DNA from: Pleurodeles waltl
Lineage: Eukaryota; Chordata; Amphibia; Caudata; Salamandridae
Assembly (NCBI RefSeq): GCF_031143425.1
Contig: NC_090440.1
Span: 1,266,149,123-1,266,213,122, forward strand
Length of the DNA: 64,000 bases
Direction: 5' to 3'
Shown: one piece after another, positions 49,301 to 61,454 of the stretch
How positions within the stretch are numbered: the first letter of the stretch is position 1
Layout: every line of letters starts with the position of its first letter
Notes under the pieces: model-generated
Database searches by the model: none
Told to the model about the DNA's origin: nothing
Seen by the model: the letters and a program-made list of their open reading frames with translations, nothing else
Made by a program: the position numbers and the translations under genes

Positions 49301-50082
49301 GGAAATATAATGCTCTAATACATGTTGTAAATAGTGGCAAACACCTTCGGTTCGTCCTTCTCCAATTAAAAATATGTTATTACAGTCAGCATCAGTTTCT
49401 TGTATTTATGAAACAATTACAACTCCTCCTGAAGATAGACCTAAATCAGCAATAGAATTAGAATGGGAGAAAGATTTGGATATTTCACATTCCCCTTCTT
49501 TATAGCATAACGTGTGGATTAAAATATGAAAATCCTAAAGAGCAGCTAATACAATTCAAACTTTATTTTTTATATATAATAGGTTATTAATTACACCTTC
49601 ATCTTTACAAAAAATGAATTTAAACCTTTCGTCTTCTTGTTGGTCCTGTAATAAGCCAGTTTCAGATCTTAAACACATGTTTTTTGAATGTCCATTTACA
49701 TTTCAATTTTGGGTTAAAGTATGGAGTCAAATTAATACTATTATTAAAACTCACATTACCTTAAGCTTTGCAAATATATTATTAGGTAGCCTTACCTCTG
49801 ACTGGTTGCATCTTCCAAAAAATTATATTGTAATCATAGATTGCTTAGGTTGCTTTTCAACCAATTATGAAAACTTGGAAGGACTCTTCTCAATTATGCT
49901 TTCAGGCTTGGTTGTATGGTATATGTTATAATCATCGGTTGGATAGAGCTTATGTTTCCCCTGTATCCCTTGGTATTAAAGGAGGCATGTTATGGATACC
50001 TATTACAAATTACCTAAACTCTTTGGCTTATTCTTCATGCATTCATTTTCCTAGAAATGAGAAGGTTTCTGAACTGCCATGA
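46388..50082 (+). pseudogene. L1 ORF2p-like endonuclease / reverse transcriptase, multiply broken
   Basis: The start MTIRFLSWNVKGLGSPIK is the typical L1 endonuclease N-terminus. Endonuclease landmarks follow: VLVQETHITGDE, IFGGDCNMVMDY and ILISDHAPVSLDL. The reverse transcriptase shows GKAPGPDGFTIEL, AEKAFDRVNWFF, RGVRQGCPFSPFLFVLAL and the catalytic ADDILLF (preceded by His instead of the usual Phe/Tyr: FSAHADDILLF). A Cys-rich C-terminal motif reads CWSCNKPVSDLKHMFFECPF. ORF2p nicks the target and copies the element RNA there. The frame breaks at 46901 (TAA), near 47257, 47450-47520, 47714, 48253 and 48553, among others. It cannot be functional. Confidence 0.85.
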
Positions 50083-50336
50083 ATTGTTTCTCTTTACCTT
50101 TTTTATTGTACTTAATTATATTGTTTATAACTCTCTCTCCTAATGTATTTAATATATGCATATATACTTATGTGTTTAAGTATTGATGTATTTATTGTGC
50201 TCCTCACTAATGCTCTTCTAAAGAAATTGGACTGCTATTGTATTATTTCCTTCCTGTTATCATAAGTATTTATATATTTTAAATATTGTATTAATCTTCA
50301 ATAAACTTTCTCTTTAAACTTAAAACACAAAGTCAA

Positions 50337-51104
50337 CACTCAAAGAGATCCCTCAATCATAAGGTACAGAAGCCAAACAGGGATTATGCTGGAGACTTTT
50401 AGAGACAGTTTTTTTACAATATATTAGAGGTACTCTGATTTCTACACACGCTTGGAGTTGCTATACTTGGATATTTTTGAATTACTGAATTTTAGTGCTA
50501 AAGTAGAATAGAATTGGAATTTCTAGGTTCTGATAAATTGCCATAGAGCTGATTTTACTTAAAAGCAACGAACATGTTTACCACATTCTTAGAAAAGAAG
50601 AACATTTAAATTACTTCATGCCCCACTTTTTTTTATCCCTTTTACAAGGATCACAACAATAATAAACAAGTGAGGTGGGAGTACATCGTTCATTTTAAAC
50701 ACTCACACATTTACACCATTAGAAATAACTTTCATCATCATTAGACACCCTTGAGGGACCTGATAAACATTGCAGTGCTGGCCCAATGAGGAACTGCCCG
50801 ATGATGAAGCATGCCACCAATCTCAGTGGATGAGGGCTTTTTGTCCAAAATATAAACAGTTGCCCAAACCTTTACTCTCTCTGGATACATTAGTAGTGCT
50901 TATCTGGAGGATTAACATTAATCAGTATACTCATTATTTCACTAGTTGACCTGGAGCGTTTATGCTGGACCTTTATTACTCCCCATCTCTCTAACTGTTC
51001 ATGATTATCTTTAAATTGTCAGCCAGTAACATGAGCAAGTAAGATCTGACAGGGCAAAGTTCGGGGGTCCTACTGATGTCTGTTTATTCCTGTACTCACT
51101 AAAT
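50337..51104. other. No gene seen
   Basis: AT-rich sequence continuing the L1 target region. No convincing exon or repeat terminus. Confidence 0.45.
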
Positions 51105-51260
51105 CAAATCAAATCAAATCATTAACATTTATAAAGCGCGCTACTCACCCGTGCGGGTCTCAAGGCAATAGGGGGAAGGGGGGGTTACTGCTGCTCGAAA
51201 AGCCAGGTTTTGAGGAGTCTCCAGAATGCGGAGTGGTCCTGGGTGGTCCTGAATCGTTCC
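51105..51260 (-). repeat. LINE 3'-end fragment with (ATTTG)n tail
   Basis: On the minus strand the sequence runs CTCCTCAAAACCTGGCTTTT (RLLKTWLF), then TTGAGACCCGCACGGGTGAG, then AGCGCGCTTTATAAATGTTA and ends in ATTTG repeats. A short C-terminal reading of this type followed by a GCGCTTTATAAATG box and a simple-repeat tail is typical of CR1/L2-like LINE 3' ends and SINEs that borrow them. It is 5'-truncated. Confidence 0.55.
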
Positions 51261-51978
51261 TCTATAATCACAAGTTCAAATGTCTTTTGATATTTTAGGG
51301 GCCAAGTCTTAGTCCATGGCTCTCCAATTCCAAGTCAACCCACCTCCTAGAGCTTCACTTGACTCACTGTTCATTGTCCATATTCATCTTCAATAGGGAT
51401 TATGAGACAGAGACCTGCAGTTCTCTTGAGCCCTTCTGAAGATAAGCACAATGTGATTGATCTCTCAAGTCCCACAGCTTTCTCACCCAGTCACATGTTG
51501 CCTTTGCAGCATGCAACAGGGGATGTCCGATGGTTGAAACTGTACAGAGGGAAGGAAAAGTAGAACCACCCTTGGGGAGCCAGAACTTACCACTTTTGCA
51601 CAGGAGGTAAGTCTTGAGGTATTACACGGCTAAGGTAGAGCCTCACATTTCTACGTGTATCTGCACCTGCAATAAGTGCAAGTCAGCATGTATGTTATTG
51701 AATGTGTCCTTTTAATTTGCTTGTCTGCTTATATATGTGTGCCAGTCTATGTGTCTTTGTTGATTTGCTCCTAACTTATTAAGGTGTGTACTTGCATGTC
51801 ATCTGGCAAGCCAAGTAGTCGGGAGCACTATTAGAAGGAAGTAAGAGTCCTGGCCTTGTTTTTACTGAAGATCAAAAGACAAAGGAAATATAGGTCCTCT
51901 CAACAAGGCAAGCAGGAGGAAAGGAACATGGGAAGGGCTATAAAACACAACTGGCCCAGGGCCACATGAAAGCTAGGA
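51261..51978. other. No gene seen
   Basis: Host sequence up to the LINE A target site. No convincing coding frame. The last bases before the target site continue the intron after the possible donor at 61590. Confidence 0.4.
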
Positions 51979-52202
51979 TTGGACATACCTTGATTTAACA
52001 CGTGCTTTATTCGATCAGTCGATAATCAAAGCAAATATACAAAGATGATAACAATAAATAAAGACAAAATCCAAAATGGCATGTAGACATAAATTCATAA
52101 AAATACCTTCCAATTTAAAAAACCTTCAACAGTACATAATGCAGCTGCAAACCCCCCCTACAATTCCTAAAAAATAAAGATAAAAATATAGGCCACTTAT
52201 AT

Positions 52203-55200
52203 TTAAGATACAGTCCTGGTAACGGAATTGCGTATACGCCATGCTGCCAGTAAATACTTGCTGACAGCGTATATTAAAATCTTAGAGTGGTGGCTTTTTA
52301 AAATCCTCAAGGTGGAAGCGCAGTCTCTTATCCCTATTTCACAGCAGATATTACAGATCCACTTAGACCTGGGAAGAGTGTAAGCGGGGCAAAAGAACAT
52401 AAAATGTTCAACTGTTTCAGGTGTTACGCCACAGACAGGGCATGTATCTGTAGCTGTTTTTGTACCCCATCTGTACATCAATGACTTCAGCGGCAGCGAC
52501 CCGAAACGGAATCTGGCATATAAGCTTTTACCTAAAATATCGTGAATAGTATCTAGATATGGTTCAAATTGTGGATACCATTTAAAGTCTGTAAAGAGGT
52601 TGGTTAAGCTGCCATTGGCTCTATGGGTAATGTAGTCATTACATACATAGGACCAATATACGCGCTTCAATACATTGGAGTGGGCTTTATCCAGTTTATG
52701 GGGTTTTTCCCAAAAATCTCAGAGTCCTAGTTTATTGAACCATCTAGATACGTGTATGACCCAGGGGATAGTGGTTGAGTTGGGACATTTTAACAGATCT
52801 TGGAGTGAGGTTTTATAAACATCCAATTCTGGTACAGTCCATAGCCTTATGCAATATAAAAGTGGTTTTAAAATGATTAAGTCAGCTATACGTCTCAACC
52901 CCAGCTCTAAAAACAGAGGTATCAGTGGAGTGCTTGGGGGGCGAGCGCATAAGGACCTTGCAAAACTATTTTCACCAATAGTTAGCCTATTACAGTCCGA
53001 GGAGCCCCAAACCTCTGCACCGTAGGTAGCGGCACCCTGTGCTCTGGCAATATAAATCTTAATTGCCGGGGAGACAGTTTTTGCTGTCATACCCCTATAA
53101 AAACGTAGGATAGATGCAGCACCATGCTGCAAATGGCCCTCGCTTTTATTAACCTGTTCTACCCAATACAAATTATCAGTGAGTCTTATACCCAAGTAGT
53201 CTATGGAACAAACCTTGTCCAGTAGATTCCCTTCTAAGTGAATGGTGCATTTCTTCCGTGCTCTTGAACGAAGTGCCATTAACTTAGTTTTCTTGAGGTT
53301 CAGCTCTAAGCCGTAATCTCGACAAAAAGAGTTGAATCTATTGATGAGAGTTTGGAGGCCCATAGGAGATTTAGAAATAAGAAGGGAGTCATCAGCAAAA
53401 AGGAGAATGGGGATTTTTTGAGCGCATAGGGTTGGGGCATCGTTCTGGCATGTCATTAAAACCTGTACCACCTCATTAATAAAAATAGAGAATAAAAAGG
53501 GTGCCAACACACAGCCCTGGCGAACCCCCCTATTTATCGGGGTTTTGTCCGTTAGTTTGCCTAGGTTGCCCCATCTCACTAGCGCGTAAGTATCCTCATG
53601 CAACCGCTTCAGAAGTTGAATTAAATTGTCTGGAGTCCCTATTTTGTGTAACACCTCCCACAACTTTTCCCTCGGAACTAAGTCAAAAGCTGATCTCAGA
53701 TCAACAAAAGCAATATATAGCGGTTGGCTTGCAAGGGCTGTATATTTCCAGTACAGCACGGCCAGTCTGAAAACCTGGTCTACTGTGCTGATCCTCGGTC
53801 GAAATCCAGCTTGGAGGGGAGAAAGAATCTGCTGATCTGTGGCCCAATGAGTTAGTCTGCCTAGAAGTTGCTTGGCAAATATTTTTTGGAGATTGTCAAT
53901 CAGACTAATTGGTCTATAATTTGTCGGGAGATTTACGTTACCCTTTTTGTGAATAGGTATAATTTCAGTACCCTTCTATGTCGGGTGGATCTGCCCCCCT
54001 TCAGTGATTTTGTTAGATAGTGTATTGATGTACCAGGTCCAAACTACTGGCTCAGAAGAGTAAAGGTTCCCCGGGATTCTGTCTGGGCCTGGGGCTTTCC
54101 CAAGTTTTAGTGAGCGGATAGCCTCAGCAGTTTCTTTGAAAGTGAAGCGGATGTTGTCCTTACAGTCCTGTAGGCCCCCTTCGTGGGGGACTAGGCCAGG
54201 AAGCACATCCGAGAAGGAGGGGGTCTTGGGCCACTTCCTCTTTGGCTGAGATCTTGGGGGTCTCGATGTTATCATATAAACTTAAAAAATGTTCGACCCA
54301 TCTTTCTGGCTGTATATGGTTGCTAACACCAGTCCTACCCTCTTTCTCTCGCTTGCCTATCAGCTCCCAAAACAGTTTATTGTTGTTGGATTGAGTAGCG
54401 TCCAACAACTCCTGCCAGATTATTTCTTCCCAGGTTTTTTTGGCTCGGGCGATAGATTCTTTGTAAGTGCGTCTAGCTAGTTGTATTTCCCCATGGGTCC
54501 CTTCTATAAGGGCGCTTTTTAATCCTGTCTTGGCCCTGTGGCAGGATTCGTCAAACCATGTGCTAGAGGTACCTCCTTGGTGTCTCACCCCAGCCTTCTT
54601 GTAGAAGATGCGTTGGAGTCTTATGATCATATTTTCGTGTATTGATAAAAGAGGAATATCATTGGGGTCATGGTCATAATATGGGGCCAAGTTATCTATA
54701 AAGGCCAGATAGATCTCACGTAGCAAATAGGGATTCGACTGGACCTTTGGCCACCTAACCTTCGTAGATGAATTATTCAAGATGGGAGTGGGAACCATGG
54801 TAGTTTGGTTAATTGATGTTCTGTCAAAAACATCCCCTGGCATAGAAAGTATTAGGGGGAAATGATCACTTTCACATCTAGCATCCACCTTCATATCTTT
54901 CAAGAAGGGCCATAACCTCACATCCACTAAAAAGTAATCAATTACGCTTGTGGCTAAGCCTCATTTGAAAGTGGGTGCAATGTCCAGGTCAGAGGGCATG
55001 CGGCCATTACATGCCCTGAGGCCATACTTCAGACAAAGAGATGCCAGTTGGATAGCTACACAAGAATTAAGGCAAAAACAGTCGCTAGTCAGCTGCGGGA
55101 TCCCCCATATTTGGTCTTCTTCCTCTGTGAGACCAGTTAGTATCACAGAAGGTTCAAAGGTACAGTTTACATCCCCAGCTATTATCAGATAAAAAGTTGG

Positions 55201-55764
55201 TTGTAGGGTATCTAGGAAGTCAAGTAGCTGTTTTAGGATCTGGGACTCAGCCCCTCGGGGTACTGATCGAGTGTAAACATTGATAAAAATTATATTAAAA
55301 TTCTGTTGAAACGTGATTTGCAACCCCATCAGATCTGTGCTATCAAATTTTAAAACCTTGGATACACATTGCACTTTTTTGTTTAGTAGCATCAGAAGGC
55401 CTCCTTTTGCTCGACCCGTCAATTTTCTAGATGGTTGGGCCGCCGTGTTAAACGAAAGGAACCCATCTATAGTAATCTTCTCCTCAGCCCATGTTTCCTG
55501 GAAAAGGCATATATCTTGGGTGTTTATGTATGAACACCAGTCAATATCATCTAGTTTCCTCCCAAGGCCAGCTAGATTCCAAGTCATAATTGATAGACCT
55601 TTTCCCTCAGAAACGGAACTTGAAGTCTGAAAATTAGTTTCCTCAGGTGTCGATTCTTTAACAGTAGGTCCACAAAAAATCGTCGGGCTGGGTTCCTCTA
55701 AACCACTCCCTAAGGTTGCCTCCTGGACTGTTGCCAGTCATACAGGATTGGGCTGGGTGGTATT
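52203..55764 (-). pseudogene. LINE A ORF2: endonuclease and reverse transcriptase, broken
   Basis: The N-terminal endonuclease shows IMTWNLAGLGRK, CLFQETWAEEK, IIAGDVNCTFEPS and CESDHFPLILSM. The RT domain shows LGKAPGPDRIPGNLY, NYRPISLI, AFVDLRSAFDLVPREK, NRGVRQGCVLAPFLFSIF and the catalytic LLFADDSLLISKS. The C-terminal Cys/His motif reads CPVCGVTPETVEHFMFFCP. The enzyme would nick the target and prime cDNA there. Lesions: TGA at 54961, a frame change near 54170-54280, stops at 53976 and 52719. Otherwise all blocks are in order, and the length of about 1,180 codons is normal. The N-terminal boundary upstream of 55587 is uncertain. Confidence 0.8.
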
Positions 55765-56109
55765 TCCACTCCTAAATTGGTTACTTGTAATGTTACAACA
55801 TGGGTGACTGAAAACTTGCGTCTGGCCTTCATCCTCCAATACTGTCTCTAAGGTGATACATCCCCTCCTTTGTTCCGATAGATGACGGGTGCAGTCATTG
55901 AACGCAATGAGGCTTTCGACCAGGGTTCTGTCATAAAATTAGATTGAAATTACATCGTGGGTCGACCCTAAGGGGCCCCACCGCTTGGTGTTGCGGATAT
56001 CTGAACGTATGACCGATAAACAGTTTTGTTGGTGTTGCAGCCAATGAGTTACCTTGTTGACCCTAGATTCATGGTCCTCGCTAAGCTCCGGCAACAATTT
56101 TGGGACTTT

Positions 56110-56857
56110 TTAAAAAAAAAGAATGTTTGTCCTGGTCTTGGGACATTGGGTGTTTGACAATATGATTGGATCACAAGGATTTCTCTGATGGAGAGTGGCA
56201 CTGATGGAACCGAGGGGAAGTTTGGGGGCGAGCGAGTCACTGACGTTTGATGAAACATAAGACCTCTTAGACAGGGGGTTGTTAGTCTCTTTGCAGTTCC
56301 TAATTGGCAAATAATTTGAGAAGTCTTGGGGGCAGCTATTGGGAGAAGTAGGGTTTTTCATAGTATCTCCCTCATCTGTTGGCTTTTTACTGACTTGGTA
56401 CTCCTGTGTGAGGTTATCTTTAGAGCGTGTTGCATTCACACCTGTATCAGCCCAGTGTGTCTTTCCCTTTTGATAATCAATGGCCTGGCCCCCCTGTACA
56501 CGCCAGGTAAGTGGAGTTGGGTCAGTCACTGTATGACCTCTGTTCGCCCCGTCGTTTCTTGAATGACATTTGCATCCAAGTTCTGGCCTCTCCTGCACGA
56601 ATTTTGCCAGTTGTAACACCAAGGTCCTGACTTCTTCCACTCTCTGGAGTATAAGGGAGACGTTAGGCTCAGTGAGAGAATGCGTTAGGTGAGGAGGAGG
56701 AGCTAAGTCTGGAGTATGAGGGGTGACCTCTTCATTGCAGTTGACTAAAATGGGATTGGAAGCTCTAGGTGTATCGTCCTCCTCGGCTAAGGCCTCAAAC
56801 CGGTTCCTACAAGGTATATTTGGGATCAGTTTGATCACAGGACTCAGTGGTATAGTT
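56110..56857 (-). pseudogene. LINE A ORF1, 3' part (downstream of LINE B)
   Basis: The frame continues exactly from the ORF1 5' part once LINE B and one copy of its 13-bp duplication are removed (STPISTIPL at the junction, then SPVIKLIPNIPCRNRFEALA). It is Ser/Pro/Asn-rich with a short helical segment (ILQRVEEVRTLVLQLAKFVQ) and ends at 56110. No RNA-recognition or zinc-knuckle motif can be recognised. In LINEs ORF1 coats the RNA; that role is inferred from its position. Confidence 0.7.
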
Positions 56858-59800
56858 CATCAATCAATCAATAGTTTATTCGGTCCAAATTTGGGCCATT
56901 TAAAAGGTTTAAAAATATATACATACGTACAGAAAGATAAAAACCATAAACCAGTACACAATAAAAGGAACAATAGTAAAAAAAAGTAGGGGTCCAGTAG
57001 CTGCCTGAGAAAGATTACATAAATAGGTGGGGTGAAAGAGGTGCTCGGAATAGTCTCTGGATCTTACCCTGTACATAACCCTGAACAATAAAATAATAAT
57101 AACGTAAAAGCTGTTGTGTGGCACATCTCTATATAAAATCAGGCATTGAAACTCCAGACAGTAAAACTGATTACAAATTTAAGAAGTCAGACAGAGGTAG
57201 ATGATGCTCTAGGTTAATTAGTTCTTTTGGGTTAATTAATCCAATAAATTGCATCTTGACAATTATAAAATTAAATATAATTTTAAATTTATAAAACACT
57301 TTAGTTAAAATAACTCGATGTAGCACTTATTTAGAAATACGGTCTTTTGTGCTCAATAAGTCGCGGTTTACAATTAGAGCCCAAGGCTGATATAACAGGA
57401 TGCTGATTTACTGTTTTCTAGACAGCTCTTCAAACAGTGAGTTAAAATCTAGAATAGTCCTATTACGAATTTTCGATGCTGCTGCCAGATATTTAGAAAC
57501 AGCGCTGATTATCAGTATGGAAGTGTTGTATTTACATATTCTGAATAGACTGTTGCGGGATAGTGGATGGAGTGTTCTGCACAGGGGAATAATCCACTTC
57601 CCTCGGGGACCTTTGTACAGAGGGCAAAAAAATAGGATGTGTTCAGCTGTTTCCTTGCATAAATGACAATTTATGCATTTGTCCGATGGGGAACTGTTAG
57701 TCGACCAACCAGCTGTGTAGCTATTGACCGCCAATGTCCTGTACCTGAGCTGGAGTAGTAGAGAGCGAGCACAGGCTGGTATGGGTAGATCCAGGGAGCT
57801 TTCAGGGAAGGGAACGTGTTTGACCAGCAGGAATTCTGCTGTCAGCCGACCTGACCCATTTGAACCGAGAGATTCCTCGTTGATTTTTGCCCAATAATGT
57901 TCTTTGATCAGGCGTTTAGCACTGCCAGGAATCATCTCGGGGTTCTCCCAGTACTGGGATAGACTCAGTTTGGTCCATGCCGCTTTCATCTCCCTGAGCC
58001 ACCGTACCTTTTCCCATCCGTGATGAGGTGGTAATAGTTCTTTAACTGCTGCCCTGTAGGGTTCAAGTTCGTCTGTTTTCCATAGTCTGACCCAATACAG
58101 GAGTGGTCTTAGATATGCTATGTCTTTGATACTATTTAAGCCCAGGTCCAGTCTGAGGGGGACAATTGGCGTGCCCCTCCCCAGTCTAGATATGTGTCTG
58201 AGGAAGTTATTTTCTTTGGTTTGGAGAGTATCCATCTGTCTGTGTAATCCCCAAAGTTCTGCTCCATATAGGGCCGCAGCACGGATTTGTGCTTTATATA
58301 TTTCAGAGATAAGGATCAGAGGGGGGCTTGTGGCAGTGCTAGCTTTGCGTCCTATTACTCCACATCTTTGGCTAATTGTTAGTGCCCCTTTCCTTATGGC
58401 TGGCTCCCAGCTGCCCTTGTCAGATAGTCTAATGCCCAAGTAGTCATATTCCATTACTCTCTCCAGGGGAGTTAAATCCATCTTTATGTTTGCGCTGAGC
58501 TTCTTGTTCGGGGCGCTGTATATCATAAGTTTTAGTTTTCTTATGGTTTATGTCTAATCCATAGTTTCTGCAGTATACACCAAACTGATTTACCAAGTTT
58601 TGAATTCCCATGGGTGATTTAGACAAAAGAATAGTGTCATCTGCGTAGAGTAGGCAGGGGACTTTGGTTCCAGCCTGCTTGGGAGAATCATTTGTGCAGT
58701 TTGCTAAGTACTTGATACAGTTGTTTATGTATAATAGGAAAAGAGTTGGGGCCAGAACGCACCCCTGTCTAACTCCCCTCTCAATAGCCACTGGTTCTGT
58801 GAGATCACCCTTCTTGCCGTTCCTGATTTGGGCATAGGTATTTTCATGTAGGCGGGTAATAAGTTTCAGAAGGCCATGCGGGACACCCATATTGGCTAGC
58901 GTCAGCCATAACTGGTTTCTGGGGACCAGGTCGAACGCGGCTCTGAGATCAATAAAAACTACGTAAAGGTTACCCCTTCCTATTTCTACAGTTTTCCATT
59001 TTATTGTTAAAAATCTTAGCACCTGATCTATAGTACTGACTGCTGGTCTGAACCCTGCTTGTAGATCAGAGATGGCGTTTGTTTCTAAAATCCAGTCTTC
59101 TAGACAGGACAAAATTTGCTTTGCAAAGATTTTTTGGAAGTTGTCGAGTAAGGAGATTGGGCGATAGTTGGCAGGGTTAGAGGGGTCGCCTTTCTTAAAA
59201 ATGGGGACTATCTCTGCTCCCAACCAGGAGCTCGGAACAGGTGCTCCAGCAGCTATCTCATTGGAAATGAGGTTTAAGTATGGGGCCCATACATCTGGAT
59301 TCGTCTTGTAAAGGTCTCCTGGTATTTTATCAAGGCCGGGGGCCTTTCCCCATTTCATTGAGGCAATCGCAGCCTTGGTATCTGCCAAAGTGAATTCAAT
59401 TTTGGGGGTCTCGGAGGTCATGATATGGATCAGATCCCGGGAAGCAGCATCGGTGGTCCCCAGGTATAATTGGGAAAAATGGTCGGACCATTCTGCAGGG
59501 AGTATTGAGGCACCAGGCGAACGGTGTGGTTCATTGCTGGCATCAGCTACCAATTTCCAAAATTTCGTGGTGTCGTTTGTTTTAGCAGATTCCAGGAGGA
59601 GGACCCATCTTGATTCATCCCATTTCCTACTGGCTCTACCTTGTTCCTTTTTGTAGTCTTTTCTAGCTTCCCTTATATAATCCATCTGGCCACCTCTTAG
59701 GGCTCTCAGCAACTTATGCTGTGCTTCTCTGCATGCAGTGTTGAACCATCTTGCGTTAGAGTTCTGTTTAGGCTCTGTTGCCGACTCTTTAGTAAGTAGA

Positions 59801-60958
59801 GTTTTTAAAGAGTTAAAAAACAGTGTGTGGGCTGCTATAAGCCCACCACTATCTTTCGTGGGTTGAAGTATATATTCCATATGATCCGCCAGCTGCCTGT
59901 ACACTTTTGCCAAAGTGGTTATGTCAGTGTTCAGGGATTTCCATCTAACATTTCGCCTGTTGTTGGTCAGTGCGAGCTGCTGTCTATAGGACTTGGGGCA
60001 GGAGACTTCAAGTAGGGGTAGTAGGTTCCTGAGTGATAAAATCAGTGGTTCATGGTCGCTTTCCTCATGTTCTGTGATGTTCATATCGACCATGTGACCC
60101 CAAAGGCGGATGTCGAGCAAGATGTAATCAATCTGGCTCTTCTGCAACCCACGTTTAAATGTGGGGTGAAGGTTAAGATCCGAGCGGGAACGGCCATTGC
60201 AAGCCCGGAGGCCGTGTGCCAGTGTTATGTCCATGAGCTGGTATGATAGTCTGTTGATTTTAGGTCTTTTGCTTGACACCAGCTGGGGGATGCCCCAATG
60301 AGCATCTTCATCTTTATATAGTTCCTGGGCCAGCGAGTAGGGTTCAAAAGTGGTGTTAAAATCTCCGGCAATGAGAATAAAATGAGAGGGTGATTTATCG
60401 GTGAGAAAATTGTCTAAAATAGTCAGTGCGTTGGACTCATATTTATTGCCCAGGCTCCTATTATAGATGTTAATTATTAAAAGTGGTTTCTCTCTAAGAG
60501 ATGGTATTGATAGACCCATTAGATCAGGGCAGCCCAAATCAATTGGTTCAATTTGGCATTTGAGGGAACAGCTGAGCCATATTAGCAGGCCACCTGAGGG
60601 TCTCCCTGAATTCACCTTATTTGCTGGAACCCAGTAGCTTTTGTAACCGATTCTGTATTTAGGCTCCAGCGCCCATGTTTCTTGGAAGAGACATATTTTA
60701 TGTTTGTCTATAAATTTTCCCCATTCAGGGTTGTTCATTTTACTCTCCAACCCGGCAATGTTCCAACTGAGGATGGTATCTAAGCCATCTGGTTTGTTAT
60801 GGGGAGCTTCAGCCACGGGATTCTCTCTCGGGACTAGGGTACCGTGGGGAAGCATTATGCCCTTCTCAGTCGTGTCTAGGGTGCTTCCAGCCCCATCTAG
60901 GACAGGGGGTGGCCTAAGCCAATCAAATACCTGGAGTAGGGGTAGGTCTGCGGGTTTG
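56858..60958 (-). mobile_element. LINE B, 4.1 kb, 5'-truncated, inserted in ORF1 of LINE A
   Basis: The 13-bp sequence CAGTGGTATAGTT (plus-strand reading) lies on both sides (56845-56857 and 60959-60971) and is the target duplication. The minus-strand 3' end is AATAAACTATTGATTGATTGATG, a short ATTG-type tail. The element begins inside the region before ORF2, so ORF1 is missing. It is related to LINE A in protein motifs but clearly diverged, and nearly identical to LINE C at 62640. The clade is not fixed. Confidence 0.85.
57408..60958 (-). pseudogene. LINE B ORF2: endonuclease, reverse transcriptase, Cys/His end; one frameshift
   Basis: Endonuclease landmarks: ILSWNIAGLESKMNN, CLFQETWALEPK, LIAGDFNTTFEPY and EESDHEPLILSLRN. 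RT landmarks: KWGKAPGLDKIPGDLY, NYRPISLLDNFQK, VFIDLRAAFDLVPRNQ, ERGVRQGCVLAPTLFLLY and the catalytic LLYADDTILLSKS. The C-terminal motif is CINCHLCKETAEHILFFCP, and the stop is at 57408. The only break seen is one extra A in the run at 58530-58533. There the first frame leaves RT (ending 58444) and the second carries on from 58526. The truncated relative LINE C has one A fewer at this spot and reads straight through. About 1,180 codons are legible, which makes B almost intact. Confidence 0.9.
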
Positions 60959-61369
60959 CAGTGGTATAGTTGAAATGGGAGTACTTCCCTCTGTTCCCAC
61001 TTGAGGAGACCCGCGCTTATGCGGAGAGTCATTTACCTTGTTTATTAGGTCATTAGAGGCAGAGGTAAGTGGATGGTGTATTGTTAATGAGGTCACTCCA
61101 CTGTAAGTCAATGTTGAGTCCAAACCTGGATCCTGTGTCTTTTTTAAAAAAAAGTCTTGAATCCTCCCAGGGTAGACTAAGGAGTTTTTTGAAGGAGGAG
61201 GACCATTTTGACTAGATGTACAATTTAGTATCACCTCAACCTCTTCAAATAACAGGTCAATTTCCTCAAAGGGTTTTTTGGGCTTAATAACTGGTTTAGC
61301 AGAACGCTTTCTCTGCTTTTTACGGTCAGACAGAGGGTCCAGGGGATCGGCAGCTTTCCTCTTCCCCAT
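60959..61369 (-). pseudogene. LINE A ORF1, 5' part (upstream of LINE B)
   Basis: The ATG at 61367-61369 opens MGKRKAADPLDPLSDRKK, a strongly basic N-terminus that could bind RNA or act as a nuclear signal. It continues through EEIDLLFEEVEVILN and reaches STPISTIPL at the LINE B target site. This is exactly 137 codons. With the 56110-56844 part it forms one uninterrupted frame of 381 codons plus stop. Beyond the junction the frame runs a few residues into LINE B and stops (PTPTPGI). Confidence 0.75.
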
Positions 61370-61454
61370 GAAGCCGGGGAAATAACAGCTACAGATGCCG
61401 AAAAGAAAAAAGAATGGAATGCTTTAAATCTTACTTGTAGTTGGACAGCAGATG

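Larger units (their letters stand above)
44484..50321 (+). mobile_element. Full-length L1 (Tx1-like) LINE, 5.8 kb
   Basis: The 15-bp duplication AAAACACAAAGTCAA flanks it exactly (44469-44483, 50322-50336). It starts GGGGGCGTAGATTGACG and ends in a 3' region with CAATAAACTTTCTC. Between them are an ORF1 with a coiled coil and RNA-binding domain and an ORF2 with endonuclease, reverse transcriptase and a C-terminal Cys-rich motif. Both are crippled by stops and frameshifts. The clade (Tx1 branch of L1) is inferred from ORF style. The perfect duplication suggests a moderate age despite the coding damage. Confidence 0.85.

Noticed and set aside
53501..55630. Plus-strand frames across LINE A (for example 53501-53770 and 55313-55630)
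   Set aside because: They are antisense shadows of the endonuclease/RT frame.
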